Of a stretch of 64,000 bases of DNA, positions 33,058-40,374 are shown piece after piece. The stretch lies in contig CAJYNG010000008.1 in NCBI GenBank assembly GCA_913775725.1, forward strand, positions 186,001 to 250,000, in the 5' to 3' direction. The notes below the pieces were generated by a model. It did no database searches and was not told the DNA's origin. It saw nothing but the letters and a program-made list of their open reading frames with translations. The position numbers and the translations under genes were made by a program. This DNA is from an uncultured Stenotrophomonas sp. (GTDB lineage: Bacteria > Pseudomonadota > Gammaproteobacteria > Xanthomonadales > Xanthomonadaceae). Numbering within the stretch: position 1 is the stretch's first letter; each line of letters opens with the position of its first letter.

Positions 33058-33071
33058 TTGACATTGATCAA
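33058..33071 (-). promoter_or_regulatory. FNR-type box upstream of the PAS/diflavin operon
   Basis: TTGACattgATCAA read on the + strand (palindromic site) differs from the consensus at one base. For the minus-strand operon a class II start would lie near 33023, and TATTTC on the minus strand (33035-33030) sits at the -10 position. The gene starts at 32978. Confidence 0.7.
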
Positions 33072-33118
33072 GTGGATGCCGGGATCGGCTGCGACCGGGT
33101 GTCGCAGGGAGGTTCTCT

Positions 33119-33180
33119 GTAGAGCCGAGCCCATGCTCGGCTGCGGTGACTGTTACAGCCGAGCGTGGGCTCGGCTCTAC
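33119..33180. repeat. SMAG inverted repeat pair
   Basis: Starts GTAGAGCCGAGCCCATGCTC and ends with the inverted partner GGGCTCGGCTCTAC. It is located between the PAS gene promoter and the end of azlD, with a shorter spacer than the two other copies. Confidence 0.85.
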
Positions 33181-33195
33181 AGAAAGGGCAAGGCG

Positions 33196-33510
33196 TCAGC
33201 CCATCAGATAGCGCAGCACACCCGCCGAGACCACGCCGATCAGCACCGTCGGCAGCATCGACAGCCGCGTGGCGGCCAGCAGGGTGATCGCCAGTGCGGC
33301 CAGGTCGGCGGGCTTGTCGGCGACGAAGTCCGGGGCGATCACCGAGATCAGCACGCAGCCCGGCGCGGCTTCCATCACCGTCACGGCGCGTTTGCTCAAC
33401 GTGCGGTTGCGCAGCGCGAGGAAGCCGACGATGCGGGTCAGGTAGGTGGCGGCGGCCATCAGCACGATGGTCAGCACCGAGCTCCAGTGGATCAGTCCGT
33501 TGAACATCAT
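33196..33510 (-). CDS. azlD: AzlD-type branched-chain amino acid exporter small subunit
   Basis: A 104-residue protein with four hydrophobic segments and the family motifs AATYLTRIVGFLALRN and ATRLSMLPTVLIGVVSAGVLRY. AzlC and AzlD form a two-part exporter (BrnFE/AzlCD family) of branched-chain amino acids or analogues. Two ATGs are adjacent (33510 and 33507 on the minus strand); the first overlaps the azlC stop. It is the last gene before the SMAG repeat at 33119. Confidence 0.88.
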   Translation of the reverse strand: MMFNGLIHWSSVLTIVLMAAATYLTRIVGFLALRNRTLSKRAVTVMEAAPGCVLISVIAPDFVADKPADLAALAITLLAATRLSMLPTVLIGVVSAGVLRYLMG

Positions 33511-34238
33511 GCCGCGTCCTCCGCCAGCAGCCAGGCGGCGGCCAGGCCGGCCAGTGCACCGCTGGCGACGTACCACGCACCCGGGATCAGCAGATAGGTG
33601 GCGGCGGCTACGACCAGGCTGACCAGCCACGGTCTGGCCGCCTTCATGCCCTGCCACATGCCGCGCAGCAGTACCAGGAACACGGCGGGGAAAGCCATGT
33701 CGAAGCCATAGGCGTGGATGTCGCCCAGCATCGGCCCGACGATCGCACCCAGCGCGGTGCAGGCCACCCAGACGGTGTACAGGCCTGCCGATACGCCCAG
33801 GTAGTAGGCCAGGCTGAAGCCGAGCGCGCGGCGGCGCGCATCGGCTACGCCCATCGCCCAGCTTTCGTCGCACATGAAGAACAACGCCGGCAGTACGCGG
33901 CGGCGCGGCAGGTGCTGCAGCAGCGGGGCCAGGCTGGCGCCCATCAGCAGGTGGCGGCTGTTGACCAGCGCGGTGATCGCCACGATCAGTGCGATGTGCG
34001 GTGGCGAGGTCCACAGTTCGACGGCAGCGAACTCCGAGCCGCCAGCGAAGTTGAGGCCGGTCATCAGCGGCACTTCCAGTGCGCTCAGGCCCTTCTGGGC
34101 CGCCTGCGCGCCAAGCACCAGGGCGAAGGGAATGAAGCCGATCATCACCGGCACGGCGGCGCGCAGGCCGCGCAGGAATTCGGCACGCGGGGCGGTATCG
34201 CAGGTGTCGGGCAGGGGGAGGGTGGTACGGGCGTCCAT
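33507..34238 (-). CDS. azlC: AzlC-type branched-chain amino acid exporter large subunit
   Basis: A 243-residue membrane protein with the AzlC signature LRAAVPVMIGFIPFALVLGAQA, NFAGGSEFAAVELW, LVNSRHLLMGASLAP and CDESWAMG. The ATG complementary to 34236-34238 is used; the frame continues upstream without a good start. It forms an exporter with AzlD, whose start overlaps its stop. A divergent Lrp-type regulator is next door, the usual arrangement for these exporters, and 34239-34365 is the shared promoter region. Confidence 0.9.
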   Translation of the reverse strand: MDARTTLPLPDTCDTAPRAEFLRGLRAAVPVMIGFIPFALVLGAQAAQKGLSALEVPLMTGLNFAGGSEFAAVELWTSPPHIALIVAITALVNSRHLLMGASLAPLLQHLPRRRVLPALFFMCDESWAMGVADARRRALGFSLAYYLGVSAGLYTVWVACTALGAIVGPMLGDIHAYGFDMAFPAVFLVLLRGMWQGMKAARPWLVSLVVAAATYLLIPGAWYVASGALAGLAAAWLLAEDAA

Positions 34239-34365
34239 CGAACGGCACAACAAGGTGGGGGTGGCCCATGCTAGCGGTCCAATCGCGAAATCGGGTTGCG
34301 TTGATGCCACTGGATTCTGGATGATTGATATTTCATGCGGCCAGAAGTGACTAGGGCGAAATTTC

Positions 34366-34830
34366 ATGCAGTATCAGCTCGACAACCTCGATCGGCGCAT
34401 CCTCGACGCCCTGCAGCGCGACGGCCGCCTGCAGAACCTGGAGCTGGCCCGCCTGGTCGGGCTGTCGCCGTCGGCCTGCCTGCGCCGGGTGCGGTTGCTG
34501 GAGGAGGGCGGCTACATCGACCGCTATGTGGCCTTGTTGAACGAGGCCAAGGTGGGCCGTGGCTTCACGGTGTTCGTGCGCGTGTGGCTGCGCGGGCAGG
34601 ACGAGGACACCACCAATCACTTCATCAACAGCATCAAGTCTTTCCCGGAAGTGCTTGAATGCCATCTGATGGCCGGTGACTGCGACTTCCTTTTGCGGGT
34701 GGCGGTAGCCGACCTTGATGCCTACCGGCAGTTCCAGATGCAGCACCTGAACCGGATCGCCGGGGTGCAGAACACCAAGACCGAGATTCCGATGCAGCGG
34801 ATCAAGCAGACGACCCAGTTGCCGCTTTGA
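34366..34830 (+). CDS. Lrp/AsnC-family regulator, probably of azlCD
   Basis: A 154-residue regulator. Residues 1-60 form the winged helix (LDNLDRRILDALQRDGRLQNLELARLVGLSPSACLRRV is the recognisable region, with the HTH at ELARLVGLSPSACL), and residues about 65-145 form the RAM ligand domain with ECHLMAGDCDFLLRVAVADLDAYRQF. It starts with an ATG 128 bases from the divergent azlC start. Family knowledge: it senses an amino acid and regulates the adjacent exporter (as BldB/Lrp regulators control brnFE); here inferred from orientation. Confidence 0.9.
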   Translation: MQYQLDNLDRRILDALQRDGRLQNLELARLVGLSPSACLRRVRLLEEGGYIDRYVALLNEAKVGRGFTVFVRVWLRGQDEDTTNHFINSIKSFPEVLECHLMAGDCDFLLRVAVADLDAYRQFQMQHLNRIAGVQNTKTEIPMQRIKQTTQLPL

Positions 34831-34874
34831 GGGATGGGGGTTGCGGCCGGGTTGCACCCGGCACCCGCGGATAG

Positions 34875-34893
34875 TGCCGGCCGCTGGCCGGCA
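34875..34893. repeat. SMAG-like stem-loop (GCCGGCC type)
   Basis: TGCCGGCC-loop-GGCCGGCA, identical in stem to the hairpin at 19485-19503, after the Lrp-type gene. Repeats dominate the 34831-35371 interval, which holds no gene. Confidence 0.6.
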
Positions 34894-34938
34894 ACCTCAG
34901 GAGCAACAGCCGAAGCAACAGCGTGCATTCCGTGGGAT

Positions 34939-35040
34939 GGCGGGGTGGGTCCGGTTGCAGGGGACGCCGTAAACCCCTCCTTGGGGGCTTGGCCGCGGCA
35001 TCCATGCCGCGGACACCCCTGCAACCGGACCCACCCCGCC
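34939..35040. repeat. 102-base element with perfect 25-base terminal inverted repeats
   Basis: The left arm 34939-34963 (starting GGCGGGGTGGGTCCGG) is exactly complementary to the right arm 35016-35040. Inside are a smaller CCGCGGCATCCATGCCGCGG stem (about 34993-35012) and a GGGG-rich spacer. It can fold into one long cruciform. I have seen very similar elements in several S. maltophilia genomes; it contains no gene. Confidence 0.75.
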
Positions 35041-35090
35041 TTCGACAGATTTCCACGATCTGCCGGAACGGCATGAGCTGCTCTTGGTGG

Positions 35091-35163
35091 GTGTCGACCT
35101 TGGTCGACACGTTTGGGTCGGCACGGGGTCGGATCCCGTTGCTGCGCAACGGGCTCTGACCCC
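35091..35163. repeat. two further palindromic elements
   Basis: GTGTCGACC-TT-GGTCGACAC (35091-35110) is a perfect hairpin, and 35125-35163 is a long imperfect one (GGGGTCGGA/CCCGTTGC pairing with GCAACGGG/TCTGACCCC). They lie upstream of the STN-protein gene and end about 210 bases before it. The remaining 35164-35371 is intergenic with no convincing promoter motif. Confidence 0.65.
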
Positions 35164-35371
35164 AGGGGCAGATGATCATGCCTGTTCGATTCATTGATTC
35201 CTGATGCGTGACTGGCTCTACGGAGCCTGGCTCGACGCCAGGCCGTGGGCGGCGGTCATCGCAATGACATCTGGCACCGGTACGGTTTGAGCCCGCTTGC
35301 TGGTCGCGCGCGGGCCGGGGTTCCGGTCGTGACGCGCGTCCGCTGCAGCTGCTGTCGCTGCCGAGGGTCAT

Positions 35372-36052
35372 GTGTTCTACGTCAGGGGGCTGAATGGACA
35401 CCATGCGGTCAGAACTTGGAAGGTGGCCATCGCCGCATGGCTGCTGCTGTCCTTTGCCGCCGCCGCACAGGACGCTGTTCATGCCTACGACATCCCTGCG
35501 CAGCCGCTGGAACAGGCGGTCGAACGCTTCAGTGTCATCAGCGGGTGGTCGGTGATGTACCCGGGCGATCTTGCCGCGGGCCGCAGCAGCCATGCGCTGC
35601 GCGCCAGCCTGGCGCCGCTGCCTGCCTTGCAGGTGCTGTTGCAGGACTCCGGTATCGAGGCCGAGGTGATCGGCGAGCAGCGTGTGGTGCTGCGCCGGGG
35701 GACACCCTCGGCCAGCGAACCCGTTGTTGGCGTCGATCTTCCCGATGCCGAGCGTCGGCGTCGCTACGGCGGGCTGCAGCAGCGGCTGCGCGCGGCGTTC
35801 TGTGACGACCCCGAGATTGCGCCCGGCCGCTATGCCGCGACGCTGCGTTTCCACGTCGACAGCGAAGGCCAGGTGCATGCGCCCGAGCTGCTGTCAGGCA
35901 GTGGCAGCGCACGCCGCGATGCACGCCTGCTGCAGGCGATGCAGGGCCTGGTGCTGGCGGCCGAGGCTGGTGCGCTGCCGCAGCCGGTAACGCTGCAGAT
36001 CCGACCTTCCGGCACCGACCACGACTGTGGCCGGCGCGCGCCCCTCCCATGA
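35372..36052 (+). CDS. vreA: VreA-like surface-signalling protein (STN plus TonB-C-like domain)
   Basis: A 226-residue exported protein. A signal segment (about 16-33) is followed by an STN domain at about 38-108 (AYDIPAQPLEQAVERFSVISGW...LLQDSGIEAEVIGEQRVVLR), the domain with which TonB receptors signal to FecR. The second half (about 125-215) resembles a TonB C-terminal domain (RYAATLRFHVDSEGQVHAPELLSGSG). There is no plug or barrel. P. aeruginosa VreA, a receptor-like protein of the PUMA3 system, has exactly this layout. The start at GTG 35372 has GAGGG just upstream; a GTG at 35423 is possible. An ECF sigma factor follows directly. Confidence 0.8.
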   Translation: MFYVRGLNGHHAVRTWKVAIAAWLLLSFAAAAQDAVHAYDIPAQPLEQAVERFSVISGWSVMYPGDLAAGRSSHALRASLAPLPALQVLLQDSGIEAEVIGEQRVVLRRGTPSASEPVVGVDLPDAERRRRYGGLQQRLRAAFCDDPEIAPGRYAATLRFHVDSEGQVHAPELLSGSGSARRDARLLQAMQGLVLAAEAGALPQPVTLQIRPSGTDHDCGRRAPLP

Positions 36053-36068
36053 CTTCAAGGATTCGAAC

Positions 36069-36599
36069 ATGAGCAACGGTACGGCTGGGGCAGTTGACCT
36101 GATGGACCACCTTCTGGGTGCCTACGATGAGCTGAAGCGCCGGCTGGTGCGCAAGCTGGGCTCGGAAGAGCTGGCCGGCGACGCGCTGCAGGACACGTGG
36201 ATGCGCCTGAGCGCGCGGCGTGATCGCCTGGACGCCGTACAGAACCCCGCGGCCTACCTGCTGCGCATGGCGATGAATACCGTGATCGACCGCCAACGTG
36301 CAGACCACCGCCTGCTGAGCCTGGAGGAGGTGGATACGCTGATGGACATGGCCGACCCGGCACCGGGCCCGGCGCAGGCGGCCGAACTGGACTTCGCGCT
36401 GGAAGACATGGTTGGTCTGCTGCAGCGCATGCCCGAGCGCCGTCGTCGCATTCTGCTGGCAATCCGCGTCGATGGCCTGCAGCAGCGCGACGTGGCCGAC
36501 CACCTCGGCGTGTCGCTGCGGCTGGTACAGCGTGAGCTGAAGGCGGCCCAGGATTACCTGGCCGAGCGCAGCGGGCAGGGGCGCCAGGTGCGGTTCTGA
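36069..36599 (+). CDS. vreI: ECF sigma factor (FecI/VreI-type)
   Basis: A 176-residue sigma factor. Region 2 is visible in ELAGDALQDTWMRLSAR...NPAAYLLRMAMNTVIDRQRAD and region 4 in MPERRRRILLAIRVDGLQQRDVADHLGVSLRLVQRELK, the FecI-group pattern. The ATG at 36069 is the likely start; an in-frame start at 36027 would overlap the previous gene. It sits between the STN-protein gene and a FecR-type gene, so it should be freed by the anti-sigma factor when the STN protein is engaged and then activate this locus, in the way VreI acts on hxc, lap and pdtA genes. Confidence 0.9.
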   Translation: MSNGTAGAVDLMDHLLGAYDELKRRLVRKLGSEELAGDALQDTWMRLSARRDRLDAVQNPAAYLLRMAMNTVIDRQRADHRLLSLEEVDTLMDMADPAPGPAQAAELDFALEDMVGLLQRMPERRRRILLAIRVDGLQQRDVADHLGVSLRLVQRELKAAQDYLAERSGQGRQVRF

Positions 36600-36668
36600 G
36601 CGACGGCATCCGTCTACACTTTGACGCCGAGCAGAACCCCGCAGCGTGCGGGTCCGGCATGAGCCCCC

Positions 36669-37649
36669 ATGGATCCTGACGATCGCCCGCAACGCCCGCT
36701 GGATGCCGTCGAGCGTCAGGCCCACGCGTGGGTGGTGCGGCTGACCTCGGGCGAGGCGACCGCCGCCGACGGGCGCAGGTTCCGTACCTGGTGTGAGGCT
36801 GACCCGCGTCATCGCGAAGCGTTTGGCCGAGCGCGCCGGCAATGGGAGCAGGTACGCCTGGCAGGCGAGCAGCTGCCCGCCACCGCGCGCCAGCCGGTCG
36901 CGCCGACGTCGGCCCAGCGCTGGAGCCGACGCGCCTTCCTGGGCGCCGCGATTGCCGCCCCGGCCAGCCTGGTAGTGGTGGCGGCCATCCGCCCGCCGCT
37001 GGGGCTGTGGCCCTCGGTGACAGCCATGGCAGCCGATTTCCATACTGGCACCGGTGAGCGACTGCAGATCGCGCCCTCGCCGCAGCTGAAGATCGAACTG
37101 GATACGCAGAGCAGCCTGCGCCGCCGCGCGGACGCGCAGGGCGAAGGCTTCGAGCTGGTGCAGGGACAGGCTGCGATCGAGACCCTGGCCGGCCTGCGCC
37201 TTGCGTTGTTCGCGGGCCCGGGCTGCGTGATTGCCGATGAGGGAGCGGTGCGCCTGGACATACGCAACACCCATGGCCAGGTGCGGGTGACCTGCCTGCA
37301 TGGCAGCGCCCGCATCGAGCATCCGCAGGGCCGGCTGCAGCTGCAGGCGGGCCAGCAGACCCAGTACGACGAGCGCCTCAGTGGCGTGGTAGCCGAGGCC
37401 GTGGCCTCGGAAGTGAGTGCCTGGACCGAGGGCATGCTGGTGTTCCGCCGTGCACCGCTGCGCGAGGTGGTGGAAGAGATCAACCGTTACCGCCGCGGCA
37501 AGGTGCTGCTGGGAGAATCGGCGTTGGCGCGTGCTCCGGTCAGCGGCCGCTTCCGCATTGATGATCCGGATGCGGCACTGGATCAGCTGCGACTGACGAT
37601 GTCGCTGGATCTGCGTCGCTTTCCCGGTGGCATTGCCGTCCTTGGATAG
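36669..37649 (+). CDS. vreR: FecR-family anti-sigma factor (VreR-like), Tat-type anchor
   Basis: A 326-residue anti-sigma/sigma-regulatory protein. The N-terminal cytoplasmic part (about 10-60: AWVVRLTSGEATAADGRRFRTWCEADPRHREAFGRA) binds the sigma factor. A membrane segment at about 87-107 is preceded by the twin-arginine motif WSRRAFLG. The periplasmic FecR domain (about 120-250) has GERLQIAPSPQLKIELDTQS and GLRLALFAGPG, and the C-terminus contains the short STN-like region that touches the receptor. E. coli FecR has been shown to use Tat, so this may be typical of the family. It starts 69 bases after the sigma-factor gene with no strong ribosome binding site. Confidence 0.9.
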   Translation: MDPDDRPQRPLDAVERQAHAWVVRLTSGEATAADGRRFRTWCEADPRHREAFGRARRQWEQVRLAGEQLPATARQPVAPTSAQRWSRRAFLGAAIAAPASLVVVAAIRPPLGLWPSVTAMAADFHTGTGERLQIAPSPQLKIELDTQSSLRRRADAQGEGFELVQGQAAIETLAGLRLALFAGPGCVIADEGAVRLDIRNTHGQVRVTCLHGSARIEHPQGRLQLQAGQQTQYDERLSGVVAEAVASEVSAWTEGMLVFRRAPLREVVEEINRYRRGKVLLGESALARAPVSGRFRIDDPDAALDQLRLTMSLDLRRFPGGIAVLG

Positions 37650-37707
37650 ATGAAGACGCTGGCCGTGCGCACCGCGCAGGGCTGTTGCAAGCAAGGAGAG
37701 GCCAAGG

Positions 37708-38259
37708 ATGCGCAACGAGACCATCGGTGTGCTGGATCTGCGTCGCAATCTGTCGGCGCTGCTGGAAACCACGCAGCGACGGCCGTTGATGGTGCATCGC
37801 TATGGCTCGCCATGGGTGTGCGTGGTGTCCGATGCGCAGTGGCAGCAACAGGCGGTGCTGCTGGATTTCGATCCGCAGTCGCACCCGCTGGCAATGCTGC
37901 TGCGCCTGCAGCAGCAGGCGCTTCCCCTGTCCGAAGCCGGTGCGTTGTCACCCGCGGTCCTCGCGCGCGCTCTGCTGTTGACGGGGGTTCATGGCATTGA
38001 CGATCTGGCGCAGCTGCACGAGCAGGTGCTGCATCATCGACTGTGGCACTGGTTCGTGGCGGGTACCCACGGTGTGATGGACAGCTGGCAATTGCCGGCG
38101 CTGCGCGCTGCGATGGGGTCATGGTGCGATGACGCAGAGATGACCGATGCGCTGGCCGCGTTCGCTGCGCGCAGCGATGTGGCGATACTGGCGCGCCGTT
38201 GCGGGGGCGAAGCGCCGCGACTGGAGCGCGAAGCCTGCAGGCAGATGACGCTGCGATGA
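37708..38259 (+). CDS. hypothetical protein with Phd-like N-terminus, copy 1
   Basis: A 183-residue protein with an AAGGAG about ten bases before its ATG. The first 50 residues (IGVLDLRRNLSALLETTQRRPLMVHRYGSPWVCVVSDAQW) have the shape of a Phd/YefM antitoxin dimerisation domain. The middle holds LHEQVLHHRLWHWFVAGTHG, reminiscent of the N-terminal region of IS5-type transposases (DUF772). It is clearly paralogous to the next gene. No toxin lies beside it. The function is unknown; it is embedded between the sigma/anti-sigma genes and the type II secretion operon. Confidence 0.65.
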   Translation: MRNETIGVLDLRRNLSALLETTQRRPLMVHRYGSPWVCVVSDAQWQQQAVLLDFDPQSHPLAMLLRLQQQALPLSEAGALSPAVLARALLLTGVHGIDDLAQLHEQVLHHRLWHWFVAGTHGVMDSWQLPALRAAMGSWCDDAEMTDALAAFAARSDVAILARRCGGEAPRLEREACRQMTLR

Positions 38260-38352
38260 CGTTGTCGATGAAGCGCAACGCAGCGCACAGACCTGCATGC
38301 GCGCTGTCGCTTCACCTGCCTTGCTGACGTCTTCTCCAGAGTACGGCGCACC

Positions 38353-38964
38353 ATGCGTCGCGGAGCACGGGCGGCGCCGATGGCAGACAGTCGCAGGATC
38401 AGCATGCTGGAGCTGGATCGTCACCTGAGCCAGTCACTGGAGCAGGCACGGCATACGCCATTGAACGTGCAGCGCTACGGGCACTCCTGGGTCTGGGTGC
38501 TGTCCAGTGACGCCTGGGCAGATGCGGCGCGCTGGGCGGCACTGGATGGTAGTGCGCACCCATTGGTGGCGCTGCGAAAAGCCCTCGATCTGCAGCTGCG
38601 GCCCTGGCCCGAGGCGGCCATGAGCCCGCTGCCGCTTGATGCAGGCGATGCGCGGCTGCTGCAACGCGCGGCCCTGCTGGTGGTCATGCGCGATCTGAAC
38701 AGTGCCCAGCGCGTGTACGACGACCTGCGCTATCACCAGGCCTATCGGATGTTCATCGGCCTCGATCATGGAACAGCGTGGTCGCCGATGCAGTGCGTGC
38801 GGCTGCTGCAGGCCTGCGCGCACCCGTTGCTGCGCGGCTGCATCGACGATGCGCTGGCCAGCGTGCCGCAGCATCTGTTCGAGTCTGCATGTGCACCGGC
38901 TGCACGTGTTGCGCCTGCACCAGTACACGCGCAGCGAATTGCCGGCGGATGTTTATCGTACTGA
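38353..38964 (+). CDS. hypothetical protein with Phd-like N-terminus, copy 2
   Basis: A 203-residue paralogue of the preceding gene. Aligned features are SRRISMLELDRHLSQSLEQARHTPLNVQRYGHSWVWVLSSDAW (Phd-like) and YDDLRYHQAYRMFIGLDHGTAWSPMQ, which looks like the DUF772 segment of transposases (YxxLxYrmFxGL). Its last 30 residues are Ala/Pro-rich. The start is uncertain: ATG 38353, 38380 and 38404 are all possible and none has a strong ribosome binding site. Function unknown; tandem duplication in a secretion locus suggests a regulatory use, which is speculation. Confidence 0.6.
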   Translation: MRRGARAAPMADSRRISMLELDRHLSQSLEQARHTPLNVQRYGHSWVWVLSSDAWADAARWAALDGSAHPLVALRKALDLQLRPWPEAAMSPLPLDAGDARLLQRAALLVVMRDLNSAQRVYDDLRYHQAYRMFIGLDHGTAWSPMQCVRLLQACAHPLLRGCIDDALASVPQHLFESACAPAARVAPAPVHAQRIAGGCLSY

Positions 38965-39021
38965 CACATGCACCGCTGACCATGGCGCAGCGGTCTCTTC
39001 CAGGATGACGAGGGCGGAACA

Positions 39022-39459
39022 ATGGCAAGGCAGGTTCGTGGTCGCAGGGCTCGGCAGCAGGGTTTCAGCCTGATCGAAATCATGGTGGTGGTGGTGATCA
39101 TCGGCATCCTCGCCGCATTGATCGTGCCGCGGTTGATGGACCGTCCCGACCAGGCGCGCGTGGTGGCAGCGCGCCAGGACATCGCGGCGCTGATGCAGGC
39201 GCTGAAGTTGTTCAAGCTGGACAACGGTCGCTATCCCAGTGCCGAGCAGGGCCTGCAGGCGCTGGTGAAGCCGCCGCAGGGCAGCGGTGGATTGCCGGTA
39301 ACGCCGTATCTGGATCGCCTGCCCAATGACCCGTGGGGCCATCCGTACCAGTACCAGGTTCCCGGAACCCATGGCGACATCGATGTGTTCTCGCTGGGGG
39401 CGGACAGCAAGCCCGGTGGCGACGCCGGAAATACGGATATCGGCTCCTGGCAGCTGTGA
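39022..39459 (+). CDS. gspG: type II secretion major pseudopilin GspG/HxcT
   Basis: A 145-residue pseudopilin. The prepilin signature is GFSLIEIMVVVVIIGILAALIVPRLM with cleavage before Phe, and the C-terminal calcium loop region NDPWGHPYQYQVPG...SLGADSKPGGD is typical of GspG. It forms the pseudopilus that pushes substrates through the secretin. It is the first gene of the operon, with GGGCGG before the ATG, and the rest follow closely: gspK begins ten bases on. In P. aeruginosa the matching gene is hxcT. Confidence 0.95.
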   Translation: MARQVRGRRARQQGFSLIEIMVVVVIIGILAALIVPRLMDRPDQARVVAARQDIAALMQALKLFKLDNGRYPSAEQGLQALVKPPQGSGGLPVTPYLDRLPNDPWGHPYQYQVPGTHGDIDVFSLGADSKPGGDAGNTDIGSWQL

Positions 39460-39468
39460 GGCAGGCCG

Positions 39469-40374
39469 ATGGCAGCCCGGACGCGTTCGGTCTCGTGCAT
39501 CCGCCAGCGTGGCATGGCGGTGATCGTCGCCCTGCTGGTGGTGGCACTGGTGGCGGTGATTGCCACCGCGCTGCTGACCCGGCAGTCGGCGCAGCTGCGC
39601 GCGCTGCGCGGCGACCAGTTGCGCGCGCAGGTGCGCATGGCGGTGGATGCCACGCTGGAGCGTGCGGCGCAGCAGCTGCGTGAGGATGTAAAGGAACAGC
39701 TGACCACGGTGCGCAGCGGGCGCTGGTCGCGCCCATTGGAGCTGCAGGCGCCGTTGCCGGTGCAGCTGCAGCTGGTCGATGCGCAGTCGATGTTCAACCT
39801 GCGCAACCTTCTGGCGCATGGCAGGCCGGACCCCGAGGCGCGGCGCGCGTTCATCGCGTTGTGTGCCGGGCAGGGGCTGGGCCAGGGCGCCTGCGCATCC
39901 GCCGCGGACCACATCCAGGGGCGCCTGCGCGGTGGCGACATGCAGGCGCAGGCACCGCTGCCGCGCGAATCACTGATCGAACAGGCGTTGCTGGGTGCCG
40001 ATCCGGTGGCGTTGCAGGCGCTGGCGCGGCGCACCGTGGTGTTGCCGGCGCAGACCCTGGTCAATGCCAACACCAGCGACCTGAGCCTTCTGCAGGCGGT
40101 GACGCCTGCGGTCGATCCGGCACGGCTGCAGGCGTTGCTCGGTGAGCGCGACGCTGGCCATTGGCTGCTCAATCGCGGCGACATCGCCAACCGACTCCAA
40201 CTGAGCAACGAACAGATGGCCGTGCTTCCCCTGGGTATCCATAGCGAGTGGTTCCTGGCCGTCGGCCAGGTGCAGGCTGACGGTAGCGCGGTTGATTTTC
40301 GCGCGCTGCTCTGGCGCGAGTACCGCGACGATGGCGTGCGTGTGCAACGCGTGTGGACGAGGATCGGCGCATGA
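39469..40374 (+). CDS. gspK: type II secretion minor pseudopilin GspK/HxcX
   Basis: A 301-residue minor pseudopilin. It lacks the Phe-Thr-Leu-Ile-Glu motif of the others but has RGMAVIVALLVVALVAVIATAL, the GspK form of the prepilin helix, followed by a large globular part with SMFNLRNLLAHG, a helical domain and TLVNANTSDLSLLQAV. GspK caps the pseudopilus tip with GspI and GspJ, whose genes are at the end of this window on the other strand. Its stop overlaps the gspL start (ATGA). Confidence 0.9.
   Translation: MAARTRSVSCIRQRGMAVIVALLVVALVAVIATALLTRQSAQLRALRGDQLRAQVRMAVDATLERAAQQLREDVKEQLTTVRSGRWSRPLELQAPLPVQLQLVDAQSMFNLRNLLAHGRPDPEARRAFIALCAGQGLGQGACASAADHIQGRLRGGDMQAQAPLPRESLIEQALLGADPVALQALARRTVVLPAQTLVNANTSDLSLLQAVTPAVDPARLQALLGERDAGHWLLNRGDIANRLQLSNEQMAVLPLGIHSEWFLAVGQVQADGSAVDFRALLWREYRDDGVRVQRVWTRIGA

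Noticed and set aside
35538-37772. 744-codon minus-strand open frame opposite the signalling triad
   Set aside because: Overlaps three well-supported plus-strand genes and has no recognisable domain.
38653-38820. Degenerate insertion sequence around the DUF772-like segments
   Set aside because: No inverted repeats, target duplication or catalytic transposase domain; the genes are intact.
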